Origin: a virus
Virus record (IMG/VR): IMGVR_UViG_3300005617_000028
Coordinates: 1-64,000 of that record
DNA: 64,000 nt
Direction: 5' to 3' (one strand)
In this document: piece by piece, positions 33,534 through 40,805 of the stretch
Layout: each line of letters starts with the position of its first letter
Numbering within the stretch: the first letter of the stretch is position 1
Notes under the pieces: generated by a model
Database searches by the model: none
Told to the model about the DNA's origin: nothing
The model's input: only the letters and a program-made list of their open reading frames with translations
Translations under genes and position numbers: made by a program

Positions 33534-33606
33534 CGCGCCCGGCAGGATTCGAACCTGCGACCAATGGATTAGAAGTCCATTGCTCTATCCGCTGAGCTAC
33601 GGGCGC
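33534..33606 (-). tRNA. tRNA-Arg (anticodon TCT)
   Basis: On the minus strand a full 73-base cloverleaf folds: acceptor GCGCCCG/CGGGCGC, D arm GCTC-AGCGGATA-GAGC, anticodon arm ATGGA-CTTCTAA-TCCAT with anticodon TCT, T arm GCAGG-TTCGAAT-CCTGC, discriminator G. CCA is not encoded. It reads AGA codons, rare in GC-rich actinobacteria. It lies 398 bases from the integrase start, and its anticodon segment is repeated in that interval. It could be a phage tRNA, an att-restoring copy or a host gene at an element edge. Confidence 0.97.
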
Positions 33607-33801
33607 CTGAGAGGACAGTAGGTCATCGATATACTAACCAACCCGCCCCTATCGGGCGAACAGCTAACTCTACCTAGGCCGAACGGATGTCTTGTCCCCT
33701 CGCCTGTCCCCAACCTTGAGCCATCGCTGCCCGTCAGTGTTAAATAGGCTCTGACCTGCGGGTTTGTGGCCAGTTTGGACATGACTGAAGGATTAGAAGT
33801 C
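33566..33801 (+). other. Putative attachment region: repeated tRNA anticodon segment
   Basis: GGATTAGAAGTC occurs inside the tRNA (33566-33577, anticodon stem-loop) and again, same orientation, at 33790-33801, 203 bases before the integrase. Tyrosine integrases often cross over at tRNA anticodon loops. GTGTTAA at 33737-33743 and 33802-33808 could be arm-type sites. The flanks of the second copy are not tRNA-like, as in an attP core. The rest of 33,607-34,003 has no gene; it holds an 8-bp palindrome CTACGTAG near 33,878 and a CCCCT/AGGGG hairpin near 33,933. Confidence 0.5.
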
Positions 33802-34003
33802 GTGTTAAGGTAACGCAGTGTGACCGGACAAAATGGGGCAAGACGTTACGAACTCCCATTGATTAACGTGCGTGCGCTACGTAGGGTTACGGCGTTTTAC
33901 CCCCTTTTCCACCGACTGTCTCCGCCTGCCCCCTCGACAGGGGACGGTGAACGTGGGTATGGTCCACCCCCGTTCCACCGAGCAGGTGTGTGAGGCGTAA
34001 CCC

Positions 34004-35284
34004 ATGGCATCCATCGAAAAGCGCGGTTCTTCTTTCCGGGTCGTCTGGCGGCATAACAGCGCCAAGCAGTCCACGACATGGCCCAATGAAAGACTTGCGT
34101 GGCAGGCCCGGCGGCTGGTTGAGGGCCGTGAGCACCGCGTCACGCCCGATGAGGTCTACGAGATCGTCGGCGGTGTTGAGATTGCTCCGCGCCGGCAGTC
34201 GGTTCTCACCTTTCGGACGTGGAGCGAGATGTGGATGGCCGCTCTGGTACGGCCCGGGGATTCCACCCGAGCCAACTACCAGGCGCAACTCGACCGGCAG
34301 ATACTGCCCGCCATCGGCGAGCTTGCCTTGGTAGACGTTGACGCCATCGCTGTGGCGACGCTGGTCAACAGCCTCAAGGTCAAATTTGCCAACACCACCG
34401 TCACCCGCTACTACGCCGTGCTGTTCCAATGCCTGAATTTCGCGGTCAAGATGGGCAAGATACCCGTCAACCCGTGCTACCAGATCAACTTCAGGCGGGA
34501 CGAACCCGACCAGCTCGACACCAGCGATGAAGATGACGACCACGTCTACCTGACGCTCCAGGAGTACGAACAGATCCTGTCCAACATCCACCCGGCCGAT
34601 CGACCCCTCGTGGAATTCCTGGCCGGGACCGGTTGCCGGATCTCTGAGGCCACCGCGGTAACCGTCTCGGCAATTCGCCTCCACGGCATCGGGCCGCAGG
34701 ATCCAGCTCCCGTCGTGCGTATCCAACAGACTCACAAAGGCGACGGGTCGGGCGGCCGCCGGGTACTGGGTATCCCCAAGGGACGCCGCCGCCGGTGGGT
34801 ATCACTCGGCCAACGTGTCCTTGAGGCCATCGCGCCCGTGCACACTGATCGGAACCCGACAGAATTCCTGTTCACCGCCACAAGGGGCGGCCCCATCAAC
34901 GCCGACAACTGGCGGAATCGGGTCTGGGACAAGGCAGTCGGCGAAGCCCGTCGGTGTCCGCAACACCCTCCCGCACTGCCGCCCCAACCAGTGCGTGGCC
35001 CTCGCCGCCAATGGACCCCCGATGAGGTTTCCACCTGCAACTGCCCCGGCGTCTTGTCACGCCGTCCAACACCCCACGACCTCAGACACTCACACGCCTG
35101 CTGGTTGCTGTCTGAGGGCCACGACCTGCTGTTCGTGTCACGCCGGCTTGGGCATGCCAGCGTCAGCCTGACCGAGCGGGTCTACGGTGGTATCACCCGT
35201 CAGCGTGATAATGAGGCAGCCACGCTGATAGACCGCGCAATGGGAGCTGGGACGCGGCAACGGCGCCTCCTCAGCTCGGTATAG
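34004..35284 (+). CDS. int: Tyrosine integrase
   Basis: A 426-residue recombinase. An N-terminal arm-binding-like section (1-60) and a core-binding SAM-like domain (about 65-170) precede the catalytic domain. Catalytic residues seen: Arg212 (GTGCRISEA), a Lys in the KGRRRRW turn (about 257), His358-x-x-Arg361 (HDLRH), His384 (LGH) and Tyr394 (RVYGG). A Cys/Pro-rich insert of about 45 residues before HDLRH (CPQHPP, CNCPG) is found in many actinobacterial integrases. It lies next to a repeated tRNA segment, consistent with tRNA-Arg integration. The gene is likely intact. Confidence 0.95.
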   Translation: MASIEKRGSSFRVVWRHNSAKQSTTWPNERLAWQARRLVEGREHRVTPDEVYEIVGGVEIAPRRQSVLTFRTWSEMWMAALVRPGDSTRANYQAQLDRQILPAIGELALVDVDAIAVATLVNSLKVKFANTTVTRYYAVLFQCLNFAVKMGKIPVNPCYQINFRRDEPDQLDTSDEDDDHVYLTLQEYEQILSNIHPADRPLVEFLAGTGCRISEATAVTVSAIRLHGIGPQDPAPVVRIQQTHKGDGSGGRRVLGIPKGRRRRWVSLGQRVLEAIAPVHTDRNPTEFLFTATRGGPINADNWRNRVWDKAVGEARRCPQHPPALPPQPVRGPRRQWTPDEVSTCNCPGVLSRRPTPHDLRHSHACWLLSEGHDLLFVSRRLGHASVSLTERVYGGITRQRDNEAATLIDRAMGAGTRQRRLLSSV

Positions 35285-35326
35285 ACCGGGGAAGGACCCG
35301 GAGCCAGCGGTGAGGAGAACCACCCG

Positions 35327-35581
35327 GTGGAAATGCCCAAGCTCTACACCCTGGCCGAGGTCGCGCAGAACACCGGGCTGTCCCTGCGGGCACTCGCCGA
35401 CGGCGCCCGCGCAGGCAAGTTCGCCCACGTCCACCAGGGCGGGCACCGCTACATGACCATCGAGCAGGTCCACCAGCTAATCCAGGTATCCACAGTGACA
35501 CCGGACCCCATCCCCGACGACCTGGCGCCGCTGCGCCGGCGGTTGATGCAACGGAGCTTGCGCAACCAGGCCGGGGGATAA
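35327..35581 (+). CDS. xis: Excisionase-like HTH protein
   Basis: This 84-residue protein starts at GTG 35327 after GAGGAG, 42 bases beyond the integrase. LYTLAEVAQNTGLSLRALAD is a MerR-type winged-helix entry, followed by a basic wing (AHVHQGGHRYMT). Directionality factors of this size and fold sit beside integrases in actinophages and help excision. The tail with LAPLRRRLMQ is helical. A general regulator is the alternative. Confidence 0.72.
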   Translation: MEMPKLYTLAEVAQNTGLSLRALADGARAGKFAHVHQGGHRYMTIEQVHQLIQVSTVTPDPIPDDLAPLRRRLMQRSLRNQAGG

Positions 35582-35668
35582 GGCAGCGGGTCGGCATGGC
35601 CGTTTAGCGAAATGTCCCCTACCTGGCGGTTGATGACCGGGGGTGGCTGGACCCGTAATCTGAGGATC

Positions 35669-35941
35669 ATGAAACACCCCCTGGTGGAGGGCCTTGAGCC
35701 CGCTCACGTCCTGGACGAAACGTCGCCGGTTGTTATGGCGCTCGTGTCCGCCATCGAGAAGTGGGCCGCGGAGATCGAGTTGATCCGCGTGCAGCGGGAG
35801 GAATCACTTTCCTCGGTCATCGTTTACCTTCGCCGGCTCGATGCTGAGCGCGATGGGCTCATCATCGCCTGGGAGATCATGACGGGCCGAGAGTGGGAAG
35901 GCCCGAGCCCGGACATCGCCCCGCACCCGCGGACCGGCTGA
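35669..35941 (+). CDS. Hypothetical protein, leaderless
   Basis: This 90-residue protein begins at ATG 35669, 7 bases after TAATCT. It is mostly helical and acidic (VVMALVSAIEKWAAEIELIR, LRRLDAERDGLIIAWEIM). The helical pattern TAWEIMTG-like resembles the middle of the paralogue A protein (LVMAWELVTGDPW), so they may share a domain. Its function is unknown. Confidence 0.6.
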   Translation: MKHPLVEGLEPAHVLDETSPVVMALVSAIEKWAAEIELIRVQREESLSSVIVYLRRLDAERDGLIIAWEIMTGREWEGPSPDIAPHPRTG

Positions 35942-35957
35942 AACTGTACGGAAGGAT

Positions 35958-36074
35958 CTAGCCCTCGGGAAACCGCTGCCGGGTCTGCTGATTCATGCCG
36001 CGATTCTCCTCGGGGTCGGAGATCTCCTCCGACACCACACCGACCCGACAGCGGCCGACAGTTTCAACGAGCAC
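35958..36074 (-). CDS. Possible small leftward ORF
   Basis: A 38-residue frame from GTG 36074 encodes LVETVGRCRVGVVSEEISDP and ends in NQQTRQRFPEG, which reads like real protein rather than chance. It is stopped upstream, lacks a clear RBS, and lies in the 186-base gap between two rightward genes. I give it low confidence. Confidence 0.25.
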   Translation of the reverse strand: MLVETVGRCRVGVVSEEISDPEENRGMNQQTRQRFPEG

Positions 36075-36127
36075 GGTCCGCGTGGGGATACCGGTTTTGT
36101 CTGATCTGAGCTGCTACGGTCCGACTC

Positions 36128-36550
36128 ATGGACGGGGAGTGGGTGGATCCGGGGACGGTACCGGCTGTCGAGCTGGCGGTGGCTGATCGGAACTGGGCTA
36201 TCGCGCAGTTGGTTGTGGACAGCCTGGTGCGGGACCTCAAACAACACCGCGCCACCGGGTGTACCGAATGGACGTGCCCGGGAACAGCCGGGCGGGTTCT
36301 GGTGGAGATGGACGACGCCCAGGTCCACATGCTCGCGCGGGCCGCGCTGGAAATGCTTGCCCGACCGCTGGCGACGTTGTGGACCGGCGTCAAGAATCCG
36401 GACTGTATCTGCGAGTGGGAACCTGATCCTGCCGGTGGGTTCGCGATGACCTGGATCGATCCGACCTGTCCGCTGCACGGTCGTGGGCAGCCAGCCGACT
36501 TCTGGACGCTATCGGGCGGCCGGGTGGGTCAGCGCACCAGCTCCCACTGA
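36128..36550 (+). CDS. Hypothetical Cys-containing protein, leaderless
   Basis: ATG 36128 follows TACGGT by 7 bases. The 140-residue product is helical to residue 85 (LAVADRNWAIAQLVVDSLVRD) and contains GCTEWTCPG, DCICEWEPD and PTCPLHG, five to six cysteines that could form a metal site. The 3' end overlaps the convergent gene by 22 bases. Confidence 0.6.
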   Translation: MDGEWVDPGTVPAVELAVADRNWAIAQLVVDSLVRDLKQHRATGCTEWTCPGTAGRVLVEMDDAQVHMLARAALEMLARPLATLWTGVKNPDCICEWEPDPAGGFAMTWIDPTCPLHGRGQPADFWTLSGGRVGQRTSSH

Positions 36551-37179
36551 AGGCAGCAGCGGCCATCCTTCGTCTGGTGGACGCAGCGGATCAGCCCGTG
36601 CCGGGCCATGTCCCGAACGACGTACCGGACCGGTGTCAGCATCACCGGCGTGGCGCCGACCTCCCGCCACAGATCCATGATCGAAAACCCATCCGTGGTG
36701 GGCCGCTGCTCAATCCACTCCACCACCCGTTCGTACCGGGCGAACTGCTTACTCATCCGCGCCGCCTCGCTGAGGTGAGGCACCACGGTAACGCCGCAGG
36801 CGTAGCAATGCGTCTGCTGGTACAACCCAGCCCGGAAAGTGTGTGGTTTCTCGTCCGTCCCGAGCACGTCGCGAAGGTGCTTCTCATACGACTCGACGGC
36901 GTCGGCCGCCTGGGTCATGTTCCAGGCTCCGTCCACACCGAGGAGAAGGGCGATCCCGGGTTGGTGGTCGCCGGGGTCGTAGGTGTCCGCGTTGTTCCAC
37001 ACCTCGTACAGGTGCATGAGCGCCCGGACCGCGTCCAGGGACATCCCCATGGACCGTTGATCATGGCGGGTGAGAATGTCGGCCAGGAGGCGGACCATCG
37101 GTGAGTTGCGGCTGTGCAGCTTGCCGGTGTGTTTGTCGAGCAGATCGATCAGGTCCTGCGGTATCTCGTCTGGTGTCAT
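36529..37179 (-). CDS. Hypothetical protein with winged-helix-like C-terminus
   Basis: A 216-residue protein. Residues 1-60 are helical (IPQDLIDLLDKHTGKLHSRN), a CYACG knuckle lies near 125, and residues 145-210 look like a winged helix (GFSIMDLWREVGATPVMLTP, then RYVVRDMARHGLIRCV) with a CC pair at the end. DNA-binding regulator is a reasonable guess. It is followed 12 bases upstream by another leftward gene. Confidence 0.58.
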   Translation of the reverse strand: MTPDEIPQDLIDLLDKHTGKLHSRNSPMVRLLADILTRHDQRSMGMSLDAVRALMHLYEVWNNADTYDPGDHQPGIALLLGVDGAWNMTQAADAVESYEKHLRDVLGTDEKPHTFRAGLYQQTHCYACGVTVVPHLSEAARMSKQFARYERVVEWIEQRPTTDGFSIMDLWREVGATPVMLTPVRYVVRDMARHGLIRCVHQTKDGRCCLQWELVR

Positions 37180-37191
37180 AGCCGCTGAACC

Positions 37192-37554
37192 TCAGTGCCC
37201 AGTGGGCGTACCGGTGTCCGCGTGGAGGCGGTAGTCGGCCAGCAGGTCGTCGAGCGCCGTGCCGTAGTGGTTGTAGGGGGCGTACCGCTCCCGCATCCGC
37301 ATGATCCACTGCTCGACCGGATCGCCGCGGCGGGCGTCGGCCTTGATCGCCTCCTGCAGCGACCACATCTGCGCGTTGTCCAGTCCGTCCGGGTGGTCGT
37401 CACGACTCAGGTACCACTCGTATGCCTTGGCGACCTGCGCCCAGACATCGAGGCCGGTCGCGTAGCCGTCGGCGGCCAGCGCCGCGTCGTTCAGGACTGG
37501 CAGGGGCGTGTCGCCTGCGTCGGCGGCGTATTCCTCCGGCGAGACTGGCTTCAT
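37192..37554 (-). CDS. Hypothetical helical protein
   Basis: This 120-residue acidic, helical protein (start ATG 37554) has Trp/Tyr-rich stretches (DVWAQVAKAYEWYLSRDD, EQWIMRMRERYAPYNHYGTA). No metal site or catalytic motif is visible. It is the middle gene of the leftward set 38.2-36.5 kb. The order suggests co-transcription with the winged-helix-like gene. Confidence 0.55.
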   Translation of the reverse strand: MKPVSPEEYAADAGDTPLPVLNDAALAADGYATGLDVWAQVAKAYEWYLSRDDHPDGLDNAQMWSLQEAIKADARRGDPVEQWIMRMRERYAPYNHYGTALDDLLADYRLHADTGTPTGH

Positions 37555-37626
37555 CGCTGACGCTCCTTGACAGTTGATGTATCAATCCCCTGATGCCAAC
37601 TACCGGCGCGACGGGCCCTGTTGCGT

Positions 37627-38163
37627 TCAGGGGGCCAATGGGCGGAGCCGGCGGATGTAGGACGGCTGCCAGCTGATTCCGATGACCGCGCCCTCGGCGT
37701 TGACCGCCGTGTCGTACTGGGACAGCCACATCAGCGAGTACGGCTCAGCCGGCTTGCCGGCCGCGCTAGCGGAGTCCGCAGACGGTACCCACCCGCCGCA
37801 GTCGCAGCCGGGCTTGTCGCAGGACAGCACGCTCACGTCGAACGCCGTGCTCCGGTAGTGGCTCATCTGGCCCGATGCCATCGGGCAGGCCGCCGCGGAG
37901 TACCGGGCGCACTCCGGGTGCATGGCGGGCTCACGGCTCCAGCCCGCCTCAAGCTCGCTGGGCGTCACCAGCGCCACGCACGGCTGCTCCAGGCGCTGAC
38001 CGTCGATCTGGCAGCGCTGGTCGACCACACAGGCGTTTCGCCGGCTGGTGTGGACGTGGCCGAGGACATGGCGGCCGTCGCCGGAGGCCACCGAGATGTA
38101 CGGCACCACCAGGCCGCCGCTCAGTGGCCGGCCGAGCAGGCGGGCGGGAATGTCCGGCATCAT
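37627..38163 (-). CDS. Hypothetical phage protein with two Cys clusters
   Basis: Start chosen at the tandem ATG ATG (38163), preceded by TATACC, so the transcript may be leaderless. The 178-residue product has IPARLLGRPLSGGLVVPYI, a CVVDQRCQ knuckle, MHPECARYSAAACP and CDKPGCDCGG. The order of a P-V-P-Y entry, a HPECA motif and a CP pair recalls a family common in actinophages and Streptomyces accessory DNA, of unknown function. Confidence 0.55.
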   Translation of the reverse strand: MMPDIPARLLGRPLSGGLVVPYISVASGDGRHVLGHVHTSRRNACVVDQRCQIDGQRLEQPCVALVTPSELEAGWSREPAMHPECARYSAAACPMASGQMSHYRSTAFDVSVLSCDKPGCDCGGWVPSADSASAAGKPAEPYSLMWLSQYDTAVNAEGAVIGISWQPSYIRRLRPLAP

Positions 38164-38341
38164 CCAGGTATACCCGATCGGGTGAACCTGCACGTCAAAG
38201 GCGCGCGGAGCCGGTCTGAGCGAAAAAACGGAGGCCGGGCAGGTAGTTGCTGGTAGTGACGCGACAAGCAGGTCGCACACTCCACTGAGGACGCTGAACC
38301 GTGGACCCATGACCGTACGGCGCTGGCATCCGACAACTGCC

Positions 38342-38652
38342 CCGGCGGAACGCCGGTAATCAAACCCAAGGCCATCCGGTCCTGGACCCTCAGAAGGTCA
38401 CCTTTACCGGACACCCGAGCAACGGCGCAGTCGTGTAATGGCGAGCCCGGGGCGACACAGGTGGAAGAGACCTGTGGGCTGGAGACGAAAACGAACCGTC
38501 TCCAGTTCTTGACGCCGTTGCTGATCCCGGCCTCGCGGGCTGTGGTGTAACGGCCACAGCAGTCAGGTGAAGCAGCCTGACTGTGCCCGGTGTGACACGG
38601 CCTAAACGCGCCGAGTCAGCACTCTCTCCACCAAGCTCTATGGCATAGCCAT
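38342..38652 (+). ncRNA. Candidate large structured RNA (or hairpin-rich origin)
   Basis: No gene is credible between 38,164 and 38,791. Perfect helices seen: 38342-38347/38351-38356; 38375-38380/38406-38411; a 10-bp closing stem AGCAACGGCG 38418-38427 with 38513-38522; inside it CACAGGT hairpin 38456-38462/38470-38476 and CTGGAGACG hairpin 38479-38487/38497-38505; then 38539-38545/38554-38560, 38561-38567/38576-38582, and ATGGC/GCCAT 38640-38644/38648-38652. Two loops read TGTAAYGG (434-441 and 546-553, last three digits). It is not a normal tRNA. Position between divergent gene sets also fits a replication origin. Confidence 0.45.
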
Positions 38653-38791
38653 GCCCAAGATCGAACCGGGGGGGGGTGTTCTCCAACCACTCAGCTCCCA
38701 GCGGCCAAGCCGAGGCAAGTCAAAAGCACAAGACACTCCACGGTTGGAGCGAACTAATGGTGAACCATGCCCAAAACCGCGGCGGGCTGTG

Positions 38792-39253
38792 ATGGCTCTC
38801 ATCTCCGCTCGTGAGTTCCGGCAGCAGGTGGCCGCCTGGGCCATCAAGGGCCAACGCAAGTTCGAGGTTACCTGCCGGCAACGGTGTGGCCACGACCTCG
38901 TCGTCCGGCTCCGGGTCAACGGTGGCCTGAGCGAACTGGAGCAGGCGGAAAGCCAGCGGTGCGCTCAGTGTTCGGAGCCGGATCCGTTGGGACGCGAGGT
39001 GGTCTATGGGCGGGCCTACGAGGAGGCCAACGCCCGCGCCGCGGAAGCCGGCTTCCCCGCGCTGACCGGTACGCGCAAACAGGTTGGCTGGGCGAACGTG
39101 CTGCGGCTGCGGGCGGTGCGGCTTCATGGCCTTGACGCCATCAAAGACAGCGTGATGGACCGGAAGGAAGCCACCTGGTGGATCGCCCACCGCGACCGCC
39201 TCCGGGATCTGGTTCCGCCGGCGTGGGCGACCGAGTCAGCGGGTCAGCGGTGA
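38792..39253 (+). CDS. Zinc-ribbon-like hypothetical protein
   Basis: ATG 38792 (a GTG lies one codon earlier) gives 153 residues. VTCRQRCGHDLVVRLRVNGG and QRCAQCSEPDP form two knuckles at about 28 and 55. The second half is helical (GWANVLRLRAVRLHGLDAIK) and basic. It is the first rightward gene after the structured region, and its stop overlaps the next start. Confidence 0.58.
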   Translation: MALISAREFRQQVAAWAIKGQRKFEVTCRQRCGHDLVVRLRVNGGLSELEQAESQRCAQCSEPDPLGREVVYGRAYEEANARAAEAGFPALTGTRKQVGWANVLRLRAVRLHGLDAIKDSVMDRKEATWWIAHRDRLRDLVPPAWATESAGQR

Positions 39254-39480
39254 AAGCGGCGGCTGTGCGCACAGCGGTGGGCCGGGTCGGTACCGCGATG
39301 GTCACCAGGCACGCGGACCGCCCAGCGGTGAAGCAGACGGCGGATCGGCTGTGCCCGGTGTGTTTCCAGTTCGCTGGTCTGCCGTGTCGGCGCATTGTGT
39401 CCGCGCCCGGCGCTCGAAAGCTCCGGTTCCGCGGGCAGCTGCTGGAGGTTCACCCTGAGCGGTTGGGAGGTCAGCGGTGA
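39250..39480 (+). CDS. Small CPVC-containing protein
   Basis: GTG 39250 overlaps the previous stop; 76 residues. After a basic Ala/Arg-rich helix comes LCPVCFQFAGLPCRR, three cysteines near residue 45, and a basic end. It is probably a small zinc or nucleic acid-binding protein. It is coupled to the next gene by GTGA. Confidence 0.52.
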   Translation: MKAAAVRTAVGRVGTAMVTRHADRPAVKQTADRLCPVCFQFAGLPCRRIVSAPGARKLRFRGQLLEVHPERLGGQR

Positions 39481-39716
39481 TCACGCATCCGGCCGCGCCC
39501 GATGTCCGGCCCCACCGGAGCGCGTCGGCGCCCGGTCAGGAGATCACCATCCACACGGACGGCAGGGTCCTGGTGTGGCGCCAGATCGGCTGGCACGGCG
39601 GCTCCGGCGCGTTCTACGCCCTCGGCGAGGACCCGTCGCGGTTTGAGCGGGGCTCGTTCCGGCCGCTGTGGATTCTGGCGGACAACGAGCTGGACGAGTC
39701 TGACGTGTTCGGATGA
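39477..39716 (+). CDS. Small beta-rich hypothetical protein
   Basis: This 79-residue protein is coupled on both sides. Residues 22-70 contain ITIHTDGRVLVWRQIGWHGG and FRPLWILADNELDESD. No known family is apparent. It lies directly upstream of the MazEF-like pair, and its stop overlaps the antitoxin start. Confidence 0.5.
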   Translation: MITHPAAPDVRPHRSASAPGQEITIHTDGRVLVWRQIGWHGGSGAFYALGEDPSRFERGSFRPLWILADNELDESDVFG

Positions 39717-39955
39717 AGATCAGGGGTGTGGAGATCAACGTGACCGTGAAACTGCCCAAGCCGGATCTGGCGTTTGTCGACCGGTACGCCGCCGCCCGCG
39801 GGCTGACCCGCTCGACGGCGGTGCAACACGCGGTCGCGCAGCTCCGCACCGTCGAGCTGGCCGGCGAATACGAGACAGCGTTCACCGAGTGGCGAGATTC
39901 GGGTGAGGCGGCGGCGTGGGATGCCGTGGTGGCGGACGGGCTGGCCGGCTCATGA
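39713..39955 (+). CDS. Ribbon-helix-helix antitoxin (MazE-like)
   Basis: The 80-residue protein opens with EINVTVKLPKPDLAFVDRYA and LTRSTAVQHAV, the strand-helix-helix pattern of RHH DNA-binding antitoxins, and ends in an acidic helical tail (EYETAFTEWRDSGEAAAWD) fit for toxin binding. The following gene encodes a MazF/PemK-like protein and starts in its stop codon, the standard antitoxin-first layout. Confidence 0.72.
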   Translation: MKIRGVEINVTVKLPKPDLAFVDRYAAARGLTRSTAVQHAVAQLRTVELAGEYETAFTEWRDSGEAAAWDAVVADGLAGS

Positions 39956-40302
39956 TGGCCCGAGGAACGGTCTGGCTGGCCGCGCTGCCGGCGGGCGCCG
40001 ACGGCGAACAGAGCCAGATGCGGTCCGTGGTGGTGGTCAGCAACGAGGCGGCCAACGGCACAGCGCAGCGGCTGGGCCGCGGTGCCGTGAGCGTGGTTCC
40101 GCTCAGCCCGGACGTGGACCACGTGATGTCCTTTCATGTGCTCCTGGACGCCGGGACGGTCGGGCTGCCGTACGCCACCAAGGCGCAGGCGGAGCAGGTC
40201 CGCACCGTCGAGGTGAGCCGGTTGCTGCGGCGGCTGGGCGCATTGACGCCGGCGGCCCGGCTGCAGCTGGACGCGGCCCTGCGGCTGCACCTGGGCCTGT
40301 AG
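39952..40302 (+). CDS. MazF/PemK-like mRNA interferase
   Basis: Start at the first of two ATGs (39952); 116 residues. GTVWLAALPAG matches the RGdVwla start of MazF, RSVVVVSNEAAN the second strand, and VVPLSP and LPYATKAQAEQVRTV the later conserved parts. The catalytic Thr/Ser-x-Arg region is partly changed, so activity is likely but not certain. It is paired with the RHH antitoxin gene by ATGA. Confidence 0.75.
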   Translation: MMARGTVWLAALPAGADGEQSQMRSVVVVSNEAANGTAQRLGRGAVSVVPLSPDVDHVMSFHVLLDAGTVGLPYATKAQAEQVRTVEVSRLLRRLGALTPAARLQLDAALRLHLGL

Positions 40303-40312
40303 GGGCCGAGCT

Positions 40313-40588
40313 GTGCCGGCTTGGACACCACCGCCGCTGCGGGCCCACCCTGAGCGGGCGCAGACGACAATCCGGGTGGATGTGGCGCGGCGGGACGGGC
40401 TGGCGCAGCTGGCCCGGGAGCTGGGCGGGGTGAGCCTGGATGAGGCGCTGAAGGTCCTGCTGTTCCGACACGACGTGAGCCGGGCAGTGGCCAGCCTGGA
40501 GGCCGATCCGGCGGCGCTGGCCGACTACCGGCGTCAGGCGGCCGCGCTGGCCGAGGTTGACGTAGCGGTGGTCGACCCGATCTGGTGA
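40313..40588 (+). CDS. RHH-like small protein, possible orphan antitoxin
   Basis: This 91-residue protein starts at GTG 40313, 10 bases after the toxin. QTTIRVDVARRDGLAQLARE and LDEALKVLLFRHD fit a ribbon-helix-helix DNA-binding domain, followed by an Ala/Asp helix. No toxin gene follows, so it is either a third component of the MazEF-like locus or an orphan antitoxin. Confidence 0.6.
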   Translation: MPAWTPPPLRAHPERAQTTIRVDVARRDGLAQLARELGGVSLDEALKVLLFRHDVSRAVASLEADPAALADYRRQAAALAEVDVAVVDPIW

Positions 40589-40602
40589 CGACCGGGCGCG
40601 CA

Positions 40603-40655
40603 CGAAGGCGGGCAAGCGGGTGTGGGGGAACCCCCCGGCCGGCTGCCCGCCTTCG
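40603..40655 (+). terminator. Long hairpin after the MazEF-like operon
   Basis: CGAAGGCGGGCA (40603-40614) pairs perfectly with TGCCCGCCTTCG (40644-40655). The 29-base loop has its own GGGGG/CCCCC potential. There is no T-run. It probably ends the operon. The remaining gap to 41,109 carries a second hairpin and a promoter, listed separately. Confidence 0.5.
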
Positions 40656-40736
40656 CGGTGGTGAACCCTCGATGGCTTTGGGAGGCCGAGGGCTCCGCCA
40701 CCCTAGCAACAATGGGTGATATTGGCGTCACAGGAC

Positions 40737-40757
40737 GCGCCGGTGCGGCACCGGCGC
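40737..40757 (+). terminator. Perfect 9-bp hairpin with 3-base loop
   Basis: GCGCCGGTG, loop CGG, then CACCGGCGC. It is very stable and unlikely by chance. Lying just upstream of a promoter, it could stop incoming transcription. A protein-binding palindrome is the alternative. Confidence 0.4.
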
Positions 40758-40775
40758 CATAGATACACATCCTGC

Positions 40776-40805
40776 TTGACGTACGTACAGCGCATAGGGT
40801 ATGTT
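40776..40805 (+). promoter_or_regulatory. Good vegetative-type promoter
   Basis: TTGACG (40776-40781) and TATGTT (40800-40805) are 18 bases apart, the clearest -35/-10 pair in the window; GTACGTAC lies in the spacer as a possible operator. A GAGGGA and a 26-codon frame (40845-40925) follow, then no credible gene until 41110. Confidence 0.6.

Noticed and set aside
33388-33621. Open frame across the tRNA
   Set aside because: Its end (IRTCDQWIRSPLLYPLSYGR) is the usual artefact of translating a tRNA antisense; the tRNA is perfect.
38418-38583. Tandem tRNAs suggested by two TGTAAYGG loops
   Set aside because: Anticodon-like loops have the wrong length or lack U33, and no T arm of the standard type follows.
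38342-38652. RNase P RNA, tmRNA, cobalamin riboswitch or group I intron
   Set aside because: None of the conserved core sequences of these classes could be found by eye.
38655-38671. T-arm-like CCCGG-TTCGATC-TTGGG on the minus strand
   Set aside because: Two G-U pairs are needed and no acceptor, D or anticodon arm fits around it, so it is not a tRNA.
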